Shown here in pieces: positions 1-7,686 of a DNA stretch of 54,001 nt. The translations under genes and the position numbers were made by a program. The notes under the pieces are model-generated. The model saw only the letters and a list, made by a program, of their open reading frames with translations. It was not told where the DNA came from and ran no database searches. How positions within the stretch are numbered: the stretch's first letter is position 1; each line of letters opens with the position of its first letter. Source of the stretch: DAOTTX01 sp034437515 (GTDB lineage Bacteria > Chloroflexota > Anaerolineae > Aggregatilineales > Phototrophicaceae); assembly GCA_034437515.1 (NCBI GenBank), contig DAOTTX010000162.1:1-54001 (forward strand), in the 5' to 3' direction.

Positions 1-2
1 TT

Positions 3-131
3 GCTTGGCTCCATAATTATCGTCGCTTGAGCAAGGATTATGAAGAACTGACAGAAACTTCAGAAGCAACGATTTATGCAGCGATGACTCATCTCATGGT
101 CAGACGCTTAGAACGCCTCAAAGCCGCGTGA
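3..131 (+). mobile_element. IS5-type transposase, C-terminal fragment
   Basis: An open frame runs in from the window edge and ends at TGA 129-131. It encodes about 42 residues including HNYRRLSKDYE and ETSEATIYAAMTHLMVRRL. This RRLSKDYE ... MVRRL ending is what I know from the C-terminus of IS5/IS4-like DDE transposases. The DDE catalytic residues lie outside the window, so I cannot say whether the element is intact. The bases just after the stop (about 132-157, starting gacctttctcaaacag) look like the terminal inverted repeat of such an element, but the partner end is not visible. It sits directly against a secreted-protein gene that lacks a proper start. Confidence 0.75.
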
Positions 132-3100
132 GACCTTTCTCAAACAGCTTCTTACTTTCCACAATCACCATCTCCACCACCGCACAAGACGACTTGCCGC
201 GCCCCGATGGTGACCAATTACGGTTCGCTTTTGAACGATCGAGTGTCGCTGACTGGTCATTAAACCCCGGTTGGGAAGCACAAGACGGCGTCATCACCGC
301 GAGCAACACCGATCTCGACGCCCATTATGACCGCGATATTTTCTCGAATGGTTACATCGAAGCTGACGTCTGGGTTGAAGACGGAAACGCGGAATTCCGT
401 CTGCGTGCGACCGAAGCCCAGAATTATACGGCGCGTCTCGCCTCTACGGGCGCGGTTGAACTCTACCGCAACGGTAACCGCATCGCTTCGGATGTGATGG
501 CAGATTTCGATCCGGCAGCATGGTATAAAATCCGTTTTAACGCCGAAGGTGACACCCTTAACGTCAGTGTCAACGGCGAGAACGTGCTGGTCTATACGGA
601 TAGCGCCCCACTCGGAGAAGGCATTGCCGCACTTGGCAGCCCTGGGTTGGCACAAAACGAATCTACACCACCGCGTGTCGCCTTCGATAACGTCCAGGTC
701 AACGCTGTAGATGCAGCTTCGCCCACCAATAACGGGCAGATGGTCAGCACCATCGGTGACCGCGCCTGGATGGATCTTGACTTTGACGGCATTCAGGACA
801 TCGGCGAGCCGGGCATGGCTGGCATCACGCTATACCTGTTCGCGGAGGCCAATGGCACTTATCCCTACCTTGGCTCACAGACCACGAACGCCAACGGTGA
901 ATACAGCTTCACCGTCCCTGGTGGTGATAACTATCTGCTTTACCTGGAAGTGCCGCGCGGTTTCCTGCTAACCCTTCCCGAAGCAACGTTCGATGAAGAT
1001 ATCGACAGCGACTTCGACCCGGTCACCGGCGCGACCGACTTCTTCTTCGTCGATACCAACAGCACCGACGACAGCCTCGATGTCGGCTTTTTGGAGATCA
1101 CGGCTTGCCAGTCAAGCGCCACGCTGGATATTTCGCTTGTGATGGATGGCTCCGGCAGCATCAGTAGCCGCGACTTTGCATTAATGCAAAACTTCGCCAT
1201 CGGCCTGGTGGACTCCTTCCAGGTAGGGCCACAACAAACACGCTTCAACGTGACTCAATTCTCCTCGACGGGGCGTACACGCTACGAAACCCGGCTCACC
1301 GGTAATCGGGCCGGCATCATCAGCGCCATTCGCGGTATGGATCAAATCAACGGTTCAACTGACATCGGCGAAGGACTTTACGGCGGTTACTATGACCTCT
1401 TCGTCCTCGGACGTAACCGAACGGTCATCCCGAACGTCATCATTCTGCTGACGGACGGTCAGCACAACGGACGTACCGACCCTATCTTTATTTCAGATGC
1501 AGCCAAAAACGACAACATCTTGATCTACACGGTCGGCATCGGCGGTTACGATCTTAGTGAAATCCAGGCCATCGCCTCTGACCCGGATGAGCGGTTCGTG
1601 TTTACCGCCAATACGTTTGTCCAGTTGGTACAGTCCCTGCAATCCATCGCGGAATCGACCTGCAACACGCCAATTCGCCCCTATCTGCCGCCGCCGCTGG
1701 TCTCACCGGTCGATGGTGAGTTCTTCACCGATGTGCCGGATCTCTCCTGGCAGAGCGTGCCGTACACCGAAGAGCGTTACGAAGGATTCTTCGATGTGGC
1801 AATCTACGAAGAAAATGGCAGCACCACACCCGTTTACACCGGTAGAACCACCGAACTGACTATCTCACCGCAGGTGACACTGCCCGAAGGTCGCTACTTA
1901 TGGATCGCACGCGGTGGTAACGCGGTCGGTGTTGGGCCATATAACGGCGTACCCGGTGAGTTTGTCGTTTCGACACTTATCCCCGCAACAGGCATGACCA
2001 GCCCGACGATCACACAAGCGCCAGTATTCCCTGTCTTGACGTGGGACAACATGCAAACGGCGGAATGGTATAACATCATCATGGTCTCTGATGCTGACAA
2101 CGACGTGATCTTCGATGAATGGCAACAACCGACCGACCTGAACTGTACGACGACATGCACCTTTGAAGCCGACATCGAACTAATCGCCAATGGTGATTAC
2201 AGCTGGTACGTGCGCGGTTACAATGGCACGGTCGGCATCGGCCCGTGGAGCACCGGCGCTACCCAGACGGTGAACATCGCCCCGCCAGGCCTCATTGTCC
2301 GCGTGGCACCCGCAGCGAATGCAGTCGTCACCAGCGGTGAAGTCGAGTTCCAGTGGGAACGTGAAACCACCGCCCAATGGTATAACGTGCGTGTAGAGGA
2401 CGCGGACGGCGAAAAGGTCACAGATGAATGGTACAACGTCGCTAACGTCTGTGGCCCGGTGACCTGCACCGCACCCGTCATCGAATACGACTTCGGTCTC
2501 TACCGTTGGCAGATGCGTGCCTGGAGTCCGGGTGGCCTGGGTGACTATAATGCAAACCTGCTTACCTTCCGTGCTGGTCCACCCCCACCCGGTGTCGTCA
2601 CTCGCACGCAACCAGCGAATAACACCGTCATCGAATCCGGTGATGTCGAGTTCGGCTGGAACGCGGTCACAAATGCCCAATGGTACAACGTAATCGTCCT
2701 TGATGCGGATGATGAAATCGTGCTTGATGATTGGTATCAAGGTTCGACCGTCTGTGCGGCGGGTGCCTGTACCGCACCGGTAGAAAGCTTCGAGTTCGGC
2801 GAGTATGAATGGTACATGGGGGCATGGGGGCCGGGTGGTCTGGGTCAATACACCACTAATCCGTTTAACTTCCGTGCTGGCCCGGTACCGCCAGGAGCGA
2901 CCACGCAGATCACCCCGGTGACAACCGACCCCGCCGGTGTGACCTTCCAGTGGGAAGAAAACCCTGACGCTGAGTGGTATAACGTGGTCATCCTCGACGA
3001 CCAGGCTTCGGTCGTCAGCAACGAGTGGTACCAGGGTTCGACGGTTTGCAGCGCGGGCACTTGCACGGCTACAGATGTTAACGACCTGGAAAACGGCAGT

Positions 3101-3178
3101 TACGTCTGGTGGATGGGGAGTTGGAACCCCGGTGGCTTGGGCGAATACACCAACCTGAGCTTTACCGTCAACAACTAA
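128..3178 (+). CDS. VWA/SdrD-B-domain secreted protein, 5' end lost at IS junction
   Basis: Surface or secreted protein of about 1016 residues as readable. In order: a LamG/3-keto-disaccharide-hydrolase-like beta domain (about 30-190); an SdrD B-like carboxypeptidase-regulatory fold (about 208-320, with GDRAWMDLDFDGIQD); a von Willebrand A domain (about 330-510) with a full MIDAS set (DGSGS, the Thr in STDIGEG, LLTDG); and a C-terminal block (about 540-1016) of four Fn3-like repeats each carrying WYNV/I and a Cys pair. The only available start is a GTG inside the transposase stop and IS end. The residues just before ...TTAQ-DD look like the tail of a signal peptide whose beginning was removed by the IS. 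It is probably no longer secreted or translated normally. A clear terminator follows. Function is inferred as adhesion or matrix binding. Confidence 0.8.
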   Translation: MRPFSNSFLLSTITISTTAQDDLPRPDGDQLRFAFERSSVADWSLNPGWEAQDGVITASNTDLDAHYDRDIFSNGYIEADVWVEDGNAEFRLRATEAQNYTARLASTGAVELYRNGNRIASDVMADFDPAAWYKIRFNAEGDTLNVSVNGENVLVYTDSAPLGEGIAALGSPGLAQNESTPPRVAFDNVQVNAVDAASPTNNGQMVSTIGDRAWMDLDFDGIQDIGEPGMAGITLYLFAEANGTYPYLGSQTTNANGEYSFTVPGGDNYLLYLEVPRGFLLTLPEATFDEDIDSDFDPVTGATDFFFVDTNSTDDSLDVGFLEITACQSSATLDISLVMDGSGSISSRDFALMQNFAIGLVDSFQVGPQQTRFNVTQFSSTGRTRYETRLTGNRAGIISAIRGMDQINGSTDIGEGLYGGYYDLFVLGRNRTVIPNVIILLTDGQHNGRTDPIFISDAAKNDNILIYTVGIGGYDLSEIQAIASDPDERFVFTANTFVQLVQSLQSIAESTCNTPIRPYLPPPLVSPVDGEFFTDVPDLSWQSVPYTEERYEGFFDVAIYEENGSTTPVYTGRTTELTISPQVTLPEGRYLWIARGGNAVGVGPYNGVPGEFVVSTLIPATGMTSPTITQAPVFPVLTWDNMQTAEWYNIIMVSDADNDVIFDEWQQPTDLNCTTTCTFEADIELIANGDYSWYVRGYNGTVGIGPWSTGATQTVNIAPPGLIVRVAPAANAVVTSGEVEFQWERETTAQWYNVRVEDADGEKVTDEWYNVANVCGPVTCTAPVIEYDFGLYRWQMRAWSPGGLGDYNANLLTFRAGPPPPGVVTRTQPANNTVIESGDVEFGWNAVTNAQWYNVIVLDADDEIVLDDWYQGSTVCAAGACTAPVESFEFGEYEWYMGAWGPGGLGQYTTNPFNFRAGPVPPGATTQITPVTTDPAGVTFQWEENPDAEWYNVVILDDQASVVSNEWYQGSTVCSAGTCTATDVNDLENGSYVWWMGSWNPGGLGEYTNLSFTVNN
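2060..3160 (+). repeat. four degenerate ~300-bp internal repeats
   Basis: The 3' third of the VWA gene contains four tandem units of roughly 300 bp, recognisable by the tggtataacgt-like core at about 2066, 2379, 2681 and 2974. Each encodes WYNV(x)2(D)DAD, then DEWY, then a Cys-x(4-5)-C pair and a GGLG(D/Q/E)Y end, the last being weaker in unit 1. Units 3 and 4 are closest to each other, consistent with recent internal duplication. Confidence 0.7.
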
Positions 3179-3208
3179 CCCGAACGTCCATTAACGACAG
3201 AACAACCG

Positions 3209-3240
3209 ACCGGGAGCCATGTTACATGGCTCCCGGTTTT
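3209..3240 (+). terminator. strong intrinsic terminator
   Basis: A perfect 13-bp stem (accgggagccatg / catggctcccggt) with a 3-nt loop is followed by TTTT at 3237-3240. It lies 31 nt after the VWA gene stop and just before the convergent DUF4291 gene ends at 3245, so it may serve both strands. Confidence 0.9.
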
Positions 3241-3244
3241 CTGT

Positions 3245-3895
3245 TCAGGTTTCATCAACCCCCAGGTACCAGGCCAGGTCTTCGTTGTAAACCGGATATG
3301 GTCGCTCGCTGGGTAGCAGCAGGTTATCGTAGGGGCGTTTGGCATTTTCTCGCTGCTCGTGGACGAATGGCGTTATATCCTCAATGTGCAAGATCCAACC
3401 CCCATTCGCGTAGTGATTGCCCGCCTTGCCCCGCAACCCCAACTGAAACGCCCGCCGTTCTAGGCGATTGTCACCGGGGTCGTAGTCCGGGTCCCACTGG
3501 ACGCGCACCGAAGACGCCCCGACCGCCTGCTTCCACTGTGCCTCGTCGTCGTAAACACGCTGATCGAATGACGAGATCACCGCTTTGCGCAAGATCGCAT
3601 CAAAGCCGACGCGATCCAACCAGATGGCAAGCACCATCTCCTGATTTGGCTTGTTCGCCCAGCCGCAACGATGCATCATCCACAGGAAGTTCGGTTTGAT
3701 CCATGTCATGCGATCCGTCTTGAAGCCGGGCGCACCATAAAAGAGGTCTTCCTCTGCCGCATATTGCCCGATATGCCGGTTATACGCCTGATAGACCACA
3801 ACCGCCTCATCGTCGTATTGTGCCATGATGTGCCGTCCGCTTTGGGGCCAGTGCTGGCGCTGTGTGTTGTAAGGTTCTGTAATGAGTTCTGGCAT
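3245..3895 (-). CDS. DUF4291 domain protein
   Basis: A 216-residue protein recognised as DUF4291 from YDDEAVVVYQAYN, RMTWIKPNFLWMM and the RCGWA segment that follows. The family has no established biochemical role that I know. I chose ATG 3895 because GAGGTG lies 6 nt upstream; a GTG at 3904 is in frame but has no spaced ribosome site. The start lies one base past the murA stop, so translation is probably coupled to murA. It is last in the minus-strand group SAM hydrolase-murA-DUF4291. No signal peptide or membrane segment is seen. Confidence 0.85.
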   Translation of the reverse strand: MPELITEPYNTQRQHWPQSGRHIMAQYDDEAVVVYQAYNRHIGQYAAEEDLFYGAPGFKTDRMTWIKPNFLWMMHRCGWANKPNQEMVLAIWLDRVGFDAILRKAVISSFDQRVYDDEAQWKQAVGASSVRVQWDPDYDPGDNRLERRAFQLGLRGKAGNHYANGGWILHIEDITPFVHEQRENAKRPYDNLLLPSERPYPVYNEDLAWYLGVDET

Positions 3896-3896
3896 A

Positions 3897-5243
3897 TCAC
3901 TCACCTCGTGTTTCGAGTTGTTCTAATCGCACAGCGTTAATCTCCGCCGTTTCCAGTGTGTCCAACGTCACCCGCTGGATGTTTGCGCCCAATGAGACGA
4001 GCTTGGCTTCGACGTTCTCGTAACCCCGGTCGATCTGCCGGATGTTGTGGATGCGCGTCTCACCCTTCGCCGTCAACGCGGCTAACAGCAGCGCCATCCC
4101 CGCACGAATATCCGGGCTGGAAATATACGGTGCCCCTTTGAGCGCAGTCGGCCCCTGTACCAGCACACGATGCGGGTCAAGCAGGGTAATCCGTGCCCCC
4201 ATCCGTCCTAGCTTGTCGGTGAAGAAGAAACGACTTTCGTACATCCAATCGTGAAACAAGATTGTCCCGGCACTCTGCGTGGCGATGATCAGCGCGATAC
4301 TCATCAGGTCAACCGGGAAGCCGGGCCAGGGACGCGCCTTGACACGCGGGATGCGCCCGCCCAGGTCGGCCTCAACCGTCAGAGATTGATTTTCCGGCAC
4401 GACGATATCATCCCCTTCGACCTGCCAATGCACGCCCAACTGCGCAAAGACCAACCCGACCATATCCAGATAATGCGGGTCGGCTTCTCTGATGCGCAGG
4501 TTGCCGCCGGTCATGGCTGCCGCACCGATGTAACTACCAACTTCCATGTAATCCGCACCGACACGCGCTTCACCACCGCCGAGCCGTTCTACCCCTTCGA
4601 TCACCAATCGGTTAGAGCCGATGCCGGTAATTTTTGCACCCAGCGTCACCAGCATATTACACAAGTCTTGCACATGGGGTTCACTGGCGGCGTTGCGAAT
4701 CATCGTCGTGCCCTGGGCCAATACCGCCGCCATGATGGTGTTCTCAGTCGCGGTGACGCTGGCTTCTTGCAACAGCACATCCGCGCCCTGTAGTTGCGTC
4801 GTCTGCATACGAAACAAACCTCGTTCGTATTCGACCTCGACACCCAACTTGCGTAGAGCATGAGCATGGGCGTCCAGTCGTCGCTCACCGATCACATCAC
4901 CACCGGGTGACGGGATCTCAACGGTCTGCATTCGTCCGAGCAGCGGCCCGGCGAAAACGAAACTGGCGCGGGTTTTGGTCGCCATCGCCGGGACAACGTG
5001 GCTTGTGATGTTCTCCGCATGGATACGCACAGAGTTCTGTTCGACCCACTCGACAGATGCGCCCATTTCCTGCATGATTTGTAACGCGACTTCGACATCC
5101 AAAATACGCGGGACGTTGTGCAGCGTCACCGGTGCATCCGTCAGCAAACACGCTGGGATCATCTTTGTAGCAGCGTTTTTATTGCCACCCGCTGTCACCT
5201 CGCCAGAGAGCTTGTTCCCGCCCTCAATCACGAATTGCTGCAT
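3897..5243 (-). CDS. murA: UDP-N-acetylglucosamine 1-carboxyvinyltransferase
   Basis: First committed step of peptidoglycan synthesis: transfer of enolpyruvate from PEP to UDP-GlcNAc, in the cytoplasm. The 448-residue length is normal for the EPSP-synthase-like fold. The GGNKNAATK segment carries the Lys-Asn pair that binds substrate. The loop normally holding the catalytic Cys (Cys115 in E. coli) reads SPGGDVIGER here, with Asp116 (codon 4896-4898). Asp at this site is known from mycobacteria and chlamydiae, where it keeps activity but removes the fosfomycin target. Start ATG 5243 has AGGAG 6 nt upstream; ATG 5249 is directly against that site. It overlaps the upstream SAM hydrolase gene by 20 nt. 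Confidence 0.95.
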   Translation of the reverse strand: MQQFVIEGGNKLSGEVTAGGNKNAATKMIPACLLTDAPVTLHNVPRILDVEVALQIMQEMGASVEWVEQNSVRIHAENITSHVVPAMATKTRASFVFAGPLLGRMQTVEIPSPGGDVIGERRLDAHAHALRKLGVEVEYERGLFRMQTTQLQGADVLLQEASVTATENTIMAAVLAQGTTMIRNAASEPHVQDLCNMLVTLGAKITGIGSNRLVIEGVERLGGGEARVGADYMEVGSYIGAAAMTGGNLRIREADPHYLDMVGLVFAQLGVHWQVEGDDIVVPENQSLTVEADLGGRIPRVKARPWPGFPVDLMSIALIIATQSAGTILFHDWMYESRFFFTDKLGRMGARITLLDPHRVLVQGPTALKGAPYISSPDIRAGMALLLAALTAKGETRIHNIRQIDRGYENVEAKLVSLGANIQRVTLDTLETAEINAVRLEQLETRGE

Positions 5244-6087
5244 CGACATCTCCTACTTCTAAATCAACCAGATCGCCGACGGAGACTTCTAAACGCTCCG
5301 CCGCGCTGCCTTGATTGACGGCGATTTCAAGATAACCGCTGCTGCCGACCAGTGCCAACAACTCCCCACGGATGGATTCGCTGTATGACCCACACACACC
5401 CATGATGCGCTGGTCACCGATGACCGTGACCGCATCAACTGCGCTTACCGGCAGTTCCGGCAGTTCAGTGGTAAAGGCCGACTGAAAGCGTAAGCGTGCT
5501 TTCGTCAGCCAGTGCAAATGCCCGATGCTGGTTATGATGTTGCCGAAGCGATCCACATGCAGGATTTCACCCGTCAGACGCCCACGCCTGGCATCAATCA
5601 TAGGGAGGGGCAACTGCACCAACGTCTCGACCTGTGGCCCCATCGCCGAAGCCGACACACCCGCCGCGATGTGGGCGGCAGCCGGTGAAAAGACATCACG
5701 CCCGTGAAACGTCTGACTGATGTTTTCTAAACGATAGTCAGAATTTTCCAGCACATAAGCATTATGATCACCAATCAACTGCAAAGCATAAGACAGCACG
5801 CCGTTATCCGGTGCGATGAATGTGTAATCACCGGCCTGCACGACGACTGGTAAACGGGCGCTACCGACTCCTGGATCAATAATGACGAGAAACACCGTCC
5901 CGGCGGGGAAGTAGCTGTACGCATTCATCAAGAAGAAAGCCGCCTGCCGGACGTGCTGTGGCTCAACCTGATGAGTAATATCAACCAGATTGGCCTGTGG
6001 TGTGATCCCTGTGATGACGCCACGCATCACCCCGACATAAACATCTCCGTCGCCAAAATCTGTTAACAATGCAATCGTTGTTGTCAT
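5224..6087 (-). CDS. SAM hydroxide adenosyltransferase (DUF62 family)
   Basis: A 287-residue member of the fluorinase/chlorinase fold. Motifs: LLTDFGDGDVYVGVM near the N-terminus, DPGVGSAR, APDNGVLSYAL, FHGRDVFSPAAAHIA and DRFGNIITSI. The Asp-Arg-His set (DPGVGSAR and FHGRD) matches enzymes that use hydroxide to split SAM into adenosine and methionine, not halogenases; this assignment is by family knowledge. It is first in a minus-strand operon with murA (20-nt overlap), a pairing whose logic is not obvious. It is divergent from the his operon across a 245-nt region. Confidence 0.9.
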   Translation of the reverse strand: MTTTIALLTDFGDGDVYVGVMRGVITGITPQANLVDITHQVEPQHVRQAAFFLMNAYSYFPAGTVFLVIIDPGVGSARLPVVVQAGDYTFIAPDNGVLSYALQLIGDHNAYVLENSDYRLENISQTFHGRDVFSPAAAHIAAGVSASAMGPQVETLVQLPLPMIDARRGRLTGEILHVDRFGNIITSIGHLHWLTKARLRFQSAFTTELPELPVSAVDAVTVIGDQRIMGVCGSYSESIRGELLALVGSSGYLEIAVNQGSAAERLEVSVGDLVDLEVGDVDAAIRD

Positions 6088-6125
6088 GTGTCATCCCCTA
6101 TTTTCGTAACTTTGCTCTACCCGCG

Positions 6126-6154
6126 TTGACAACCATCTCCGGCGTCGATATACT
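6126..6154 (+). promoter_or_regulatory. consensus sigma-70-type promoter of the his operon
   Basis: TTGACA at 6126-6131, a 17-nt spacer, and TATACT at 6149-6154. This is the best promoter match noticed in the window. It precedes the His-rich leader peptide and the hisHAFIE genes, placing the transcript start near 6161. Confidence 0.85.
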
Positions 6155-6157
6155 CAC

Positions 6158-6171
6158 TTGTGAATTCACAA
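6158..6171. promoter_or_regulatory. perfect 14-bp palindrome at the his transcript start
   Basis: ttgtgaattcacaa is its own reverse complement and begins 4 nt after the -10 box, across the expected transcription start. The position suits a repressor operator; it could also form a small 5' stem in the RNA. No regulator gene lies nearby. Confidence 0.5.
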
Positions 6172-6185
6172 ATGGAGCAGCAAAC

Positions 6186-6245
6186 GTGACCAGCCTAACA
6201 GCACATCATCATCCTAGCAATCCTTACCCGATATTGGTCTGTTGA
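6186..6245 (+). CDS. his leader peptide (attenuation control)
   Basis: A 19-codon frame starts with GTG, with GGAG 8 nt upstream, and ends at TGA 6243-6245. It reads MTSLTAHHHPSNPYPILVC, with three consecutive His codons (CAT) at 6204-6212. It lies between a strong promoter and an intrinsic terminator directly ahead of hisH. That is the arrangement of transcription attenuation by ribosome stalling, as in the enterobacterial his leader with its run of seven His. Too short for ordinary gene callers. The peptide itself probably has no function. Confidence 0.8.
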   Translation: MTSLTAHHHPSNPYPILVC

Positions 6246-6277
6246 TGGACATGCACGTCCTTAGAATTGCCATCCCT

Positions 6278-6309
6278 CCCCGCGCAGATCACGCGGGGAT
6301 TTTCGTTTT
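6278..6309 (+). terminator. his attenuator terminator
   Basis: A 7-bp all-GC stem (ccccgcg 6278-6284, cgcgggg 6292-6298, loop cagatca) is followed by TTTT-CG-TTTT. It begins 33 nt after the leader-peptide stop and ends 22 nt before the hisH start, so unless read through it would stop transcription before any his gene. A weak upstream hairpin (ggac/gtcc, 6247-6260) and a GATGG/CCATC pairing (6244-6248 with 6270-6274) could take part in switching, but I could not settle one antiterminator by eye. Confidence 0.8.
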
Positions 6310-6331
6310 CATGTAGCGAGGAGTTATCGTT

Positions 6332-6955
6332 ATGCTTACCGTGATCGACTACGGAGCCGGAAACCTACGCAGCGTCCTACATGCACTTAATCATCTGGGT
6401 GTGGTAAACGTGCGCCTCGTCCATGAACCGGCAGACTTAAAAGACGCTCGCCAGATTATTCTGCCGGGGGTTGGGGCGTTCGGCGCGGGGATGCAGCAAC
6501 TCCACAAGCAGGGGTTGGTCGAACCTTTAAAAGACGCGCTGCAAGCCGGCATCCCCTACCTGGGTATTTGCCTGGGGATGCAGTTCCTTTTCGAGCGCAG
6601 CGATGAGATGGGCAACCACGAAGGGCTGGGTGTCTTACCCGGTGTGGTGACGCGCTTCCCTGACAGTCTCGGCCTGAAAATACCGCATATGGGTTGGAAC
6701 CAGCTTGAGATGACGCGCCCCAATCCGCTCATGGCGGAGATCGACAACGACAGTTATGCTTATTTCGTACATAGTTATTACTGCATCCCAACAGAAACCG
6801 AAGATTTACTCATCAAGACCCATTACGGCATAGACTTTGCAGCAGGTGTGCAGCGCGATAACATCTACGGAGTGCAGTTCCACCCGGAGAAAAGCCAGAT
6901 GACCGGGTTAAAACTCCTGAGCAACTTCCTGAAAATCACGGAGATCGTCAGATGA
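6332..6955 (+). CDS. hisH: imidazole glycerol phosphate synthase, glutaminase subunit
   Basis: Supplies ammonia from glutamine to HisF in histidine synthesis. The 207 residues form a class I glutamine amidotransferase: nucleophile Cys in GICLGMQFLFE, oxyanion region PGVGAFGAGM, and the His-Glu pair in VQFHPEKSQ. Ribosome site AGGAG is 8 nt before ATG 6332. First structural gene of the his operon, behind the leader peptide and attenuator. Its stop overlaps the hisA start by 4 nt. Confidence 0.96.
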   Translation: MLTVIDYGAGNLRSVLHALNHLGVVNVRLVHEPADLKDARQIILPGVGAFGAGMQQLHKQGLVEPLKDALQAGIPYLGICLGMQFLFERSDEMGNHEGLGVLPGVVTRFPDSLGLKIPHMGWNQLEMTRPNPLMAEIDNDSYAYFVHSYYCIPTETEDLLIKTHYGIDFAAGVQRDNIYGVQFHPEKSQMTGLKLLSNFLKITEIVR

Positions 6956-7686
6956 TTATTTACCCAGCAATTGACTTACGGGGCGGTAAGGTCGTCCGCT
7001 TGAAAGAAGGCGACCCCGACCGGCAGACCGTCTTCAGCGATAATCCACTGGACACCGCCCGACGTTGGATCGACGACGGCGCAACCTGGATCCATATGGT
7101 CAACCTCGACGGCGCATTCACCGAAGCTAACGACAACCTCGATATTTTAGAACGTGCTGCAAAACTCGATGTGCGTATTCAATTCGGTGGCGGTCTGCGT
7201 ACCATGCAAGACATTCAAAAAGCCATCGACAGCGGCGCGGCACGGGCCGTTTTAGGCACGGTCGCGGTCGATGACCCGCAGATTCTACAACAAGCACTGG
7301 AAAAATTCGGTGCGGAGAAGATCGCCGTCGCCCTTGATACCCGTGATGGTAAGATCACCACGCACGGCTGGCAGCAAACCACCATGCTGACCCCGCGTGA
7401 GTTCGGACGACAGATCGCGGAGATGGGTGTGATCCACGCGCTGTACACCGATGTCAACCGGGACGGTAGCTTGATCGGTGCCAACGTCAACGAGACGATC
7501 ATCTTAGGGCGAGAAACCGGCTTGAAGGTCATCGCCTCCGGTGGGGTGACGACCAACAGCGAGATCCAACAACTCGCACATAGCCATGTGGTCGCCGGGG
7601 CGATCATCGGCATGGCACTCTATCAAGATAAGATCACACTTGGCGAAGCCCTATTAGCAGCAAAGGCCGGTGGGAATGCTCGCTAA
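6952..7686 (+). CDS. hisA: phosphoribosylformimino-5-aminoimidazole carboxamide ribotide isomerase
   Basis: Amadori isomerisation of ProFAR to PRFAR in histidine synthesis. The 244 residues form a TIM barrel starting MIIYPAIDLRGGKVVRL, with the catalytic Asp in that segment and a second in YTDVNRDGSL. Phosphate-binding loops GGGLRT and ASGGVTT are present. The start is fused to the hisH stop (ATGA), and the 3' end overlaps hisF, so translation is coupled along the operon. Confidence 0.96.
   Translation: MIIYPAIDLRGGKVVRLKEGDPDRQTVFSDNPLDTARRWIDDGATWIHMVNLDGAFTEANDNLDILERAAKLDVRIQFGGGLRTMQDIQKAIDSGAARAVLGTVAVDDPQILQQALEKFGAEKIAVALDTRDGKITTHGWQQTTMLTPREFGRQIAEMGVIHALYTDVNRDGSLIGANVNETIILGRETGLKVIASGGVTTNSEIQQLAHSHVVAGAIIGMALYQDKITLGEALLAAKAGGNAR

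Noticed and set aside
2180..2848. 222-residue minus-strand ORF inside the VWA gene
   Set aside because: Antisense to the repeat block; a by-product of its codon bias.
4251..4793. 180-residue plus-strand ORF antisense to murA
   Set aside because: Shadow of murA with His/Arg-rich composition; no ribosome site.
6172..6189. ATG at 6172 as the leader-peptide start
   Set aside because: That frame gives only five residues without His. The GTG at 6186 has a spaced GGAG and holds the His run.
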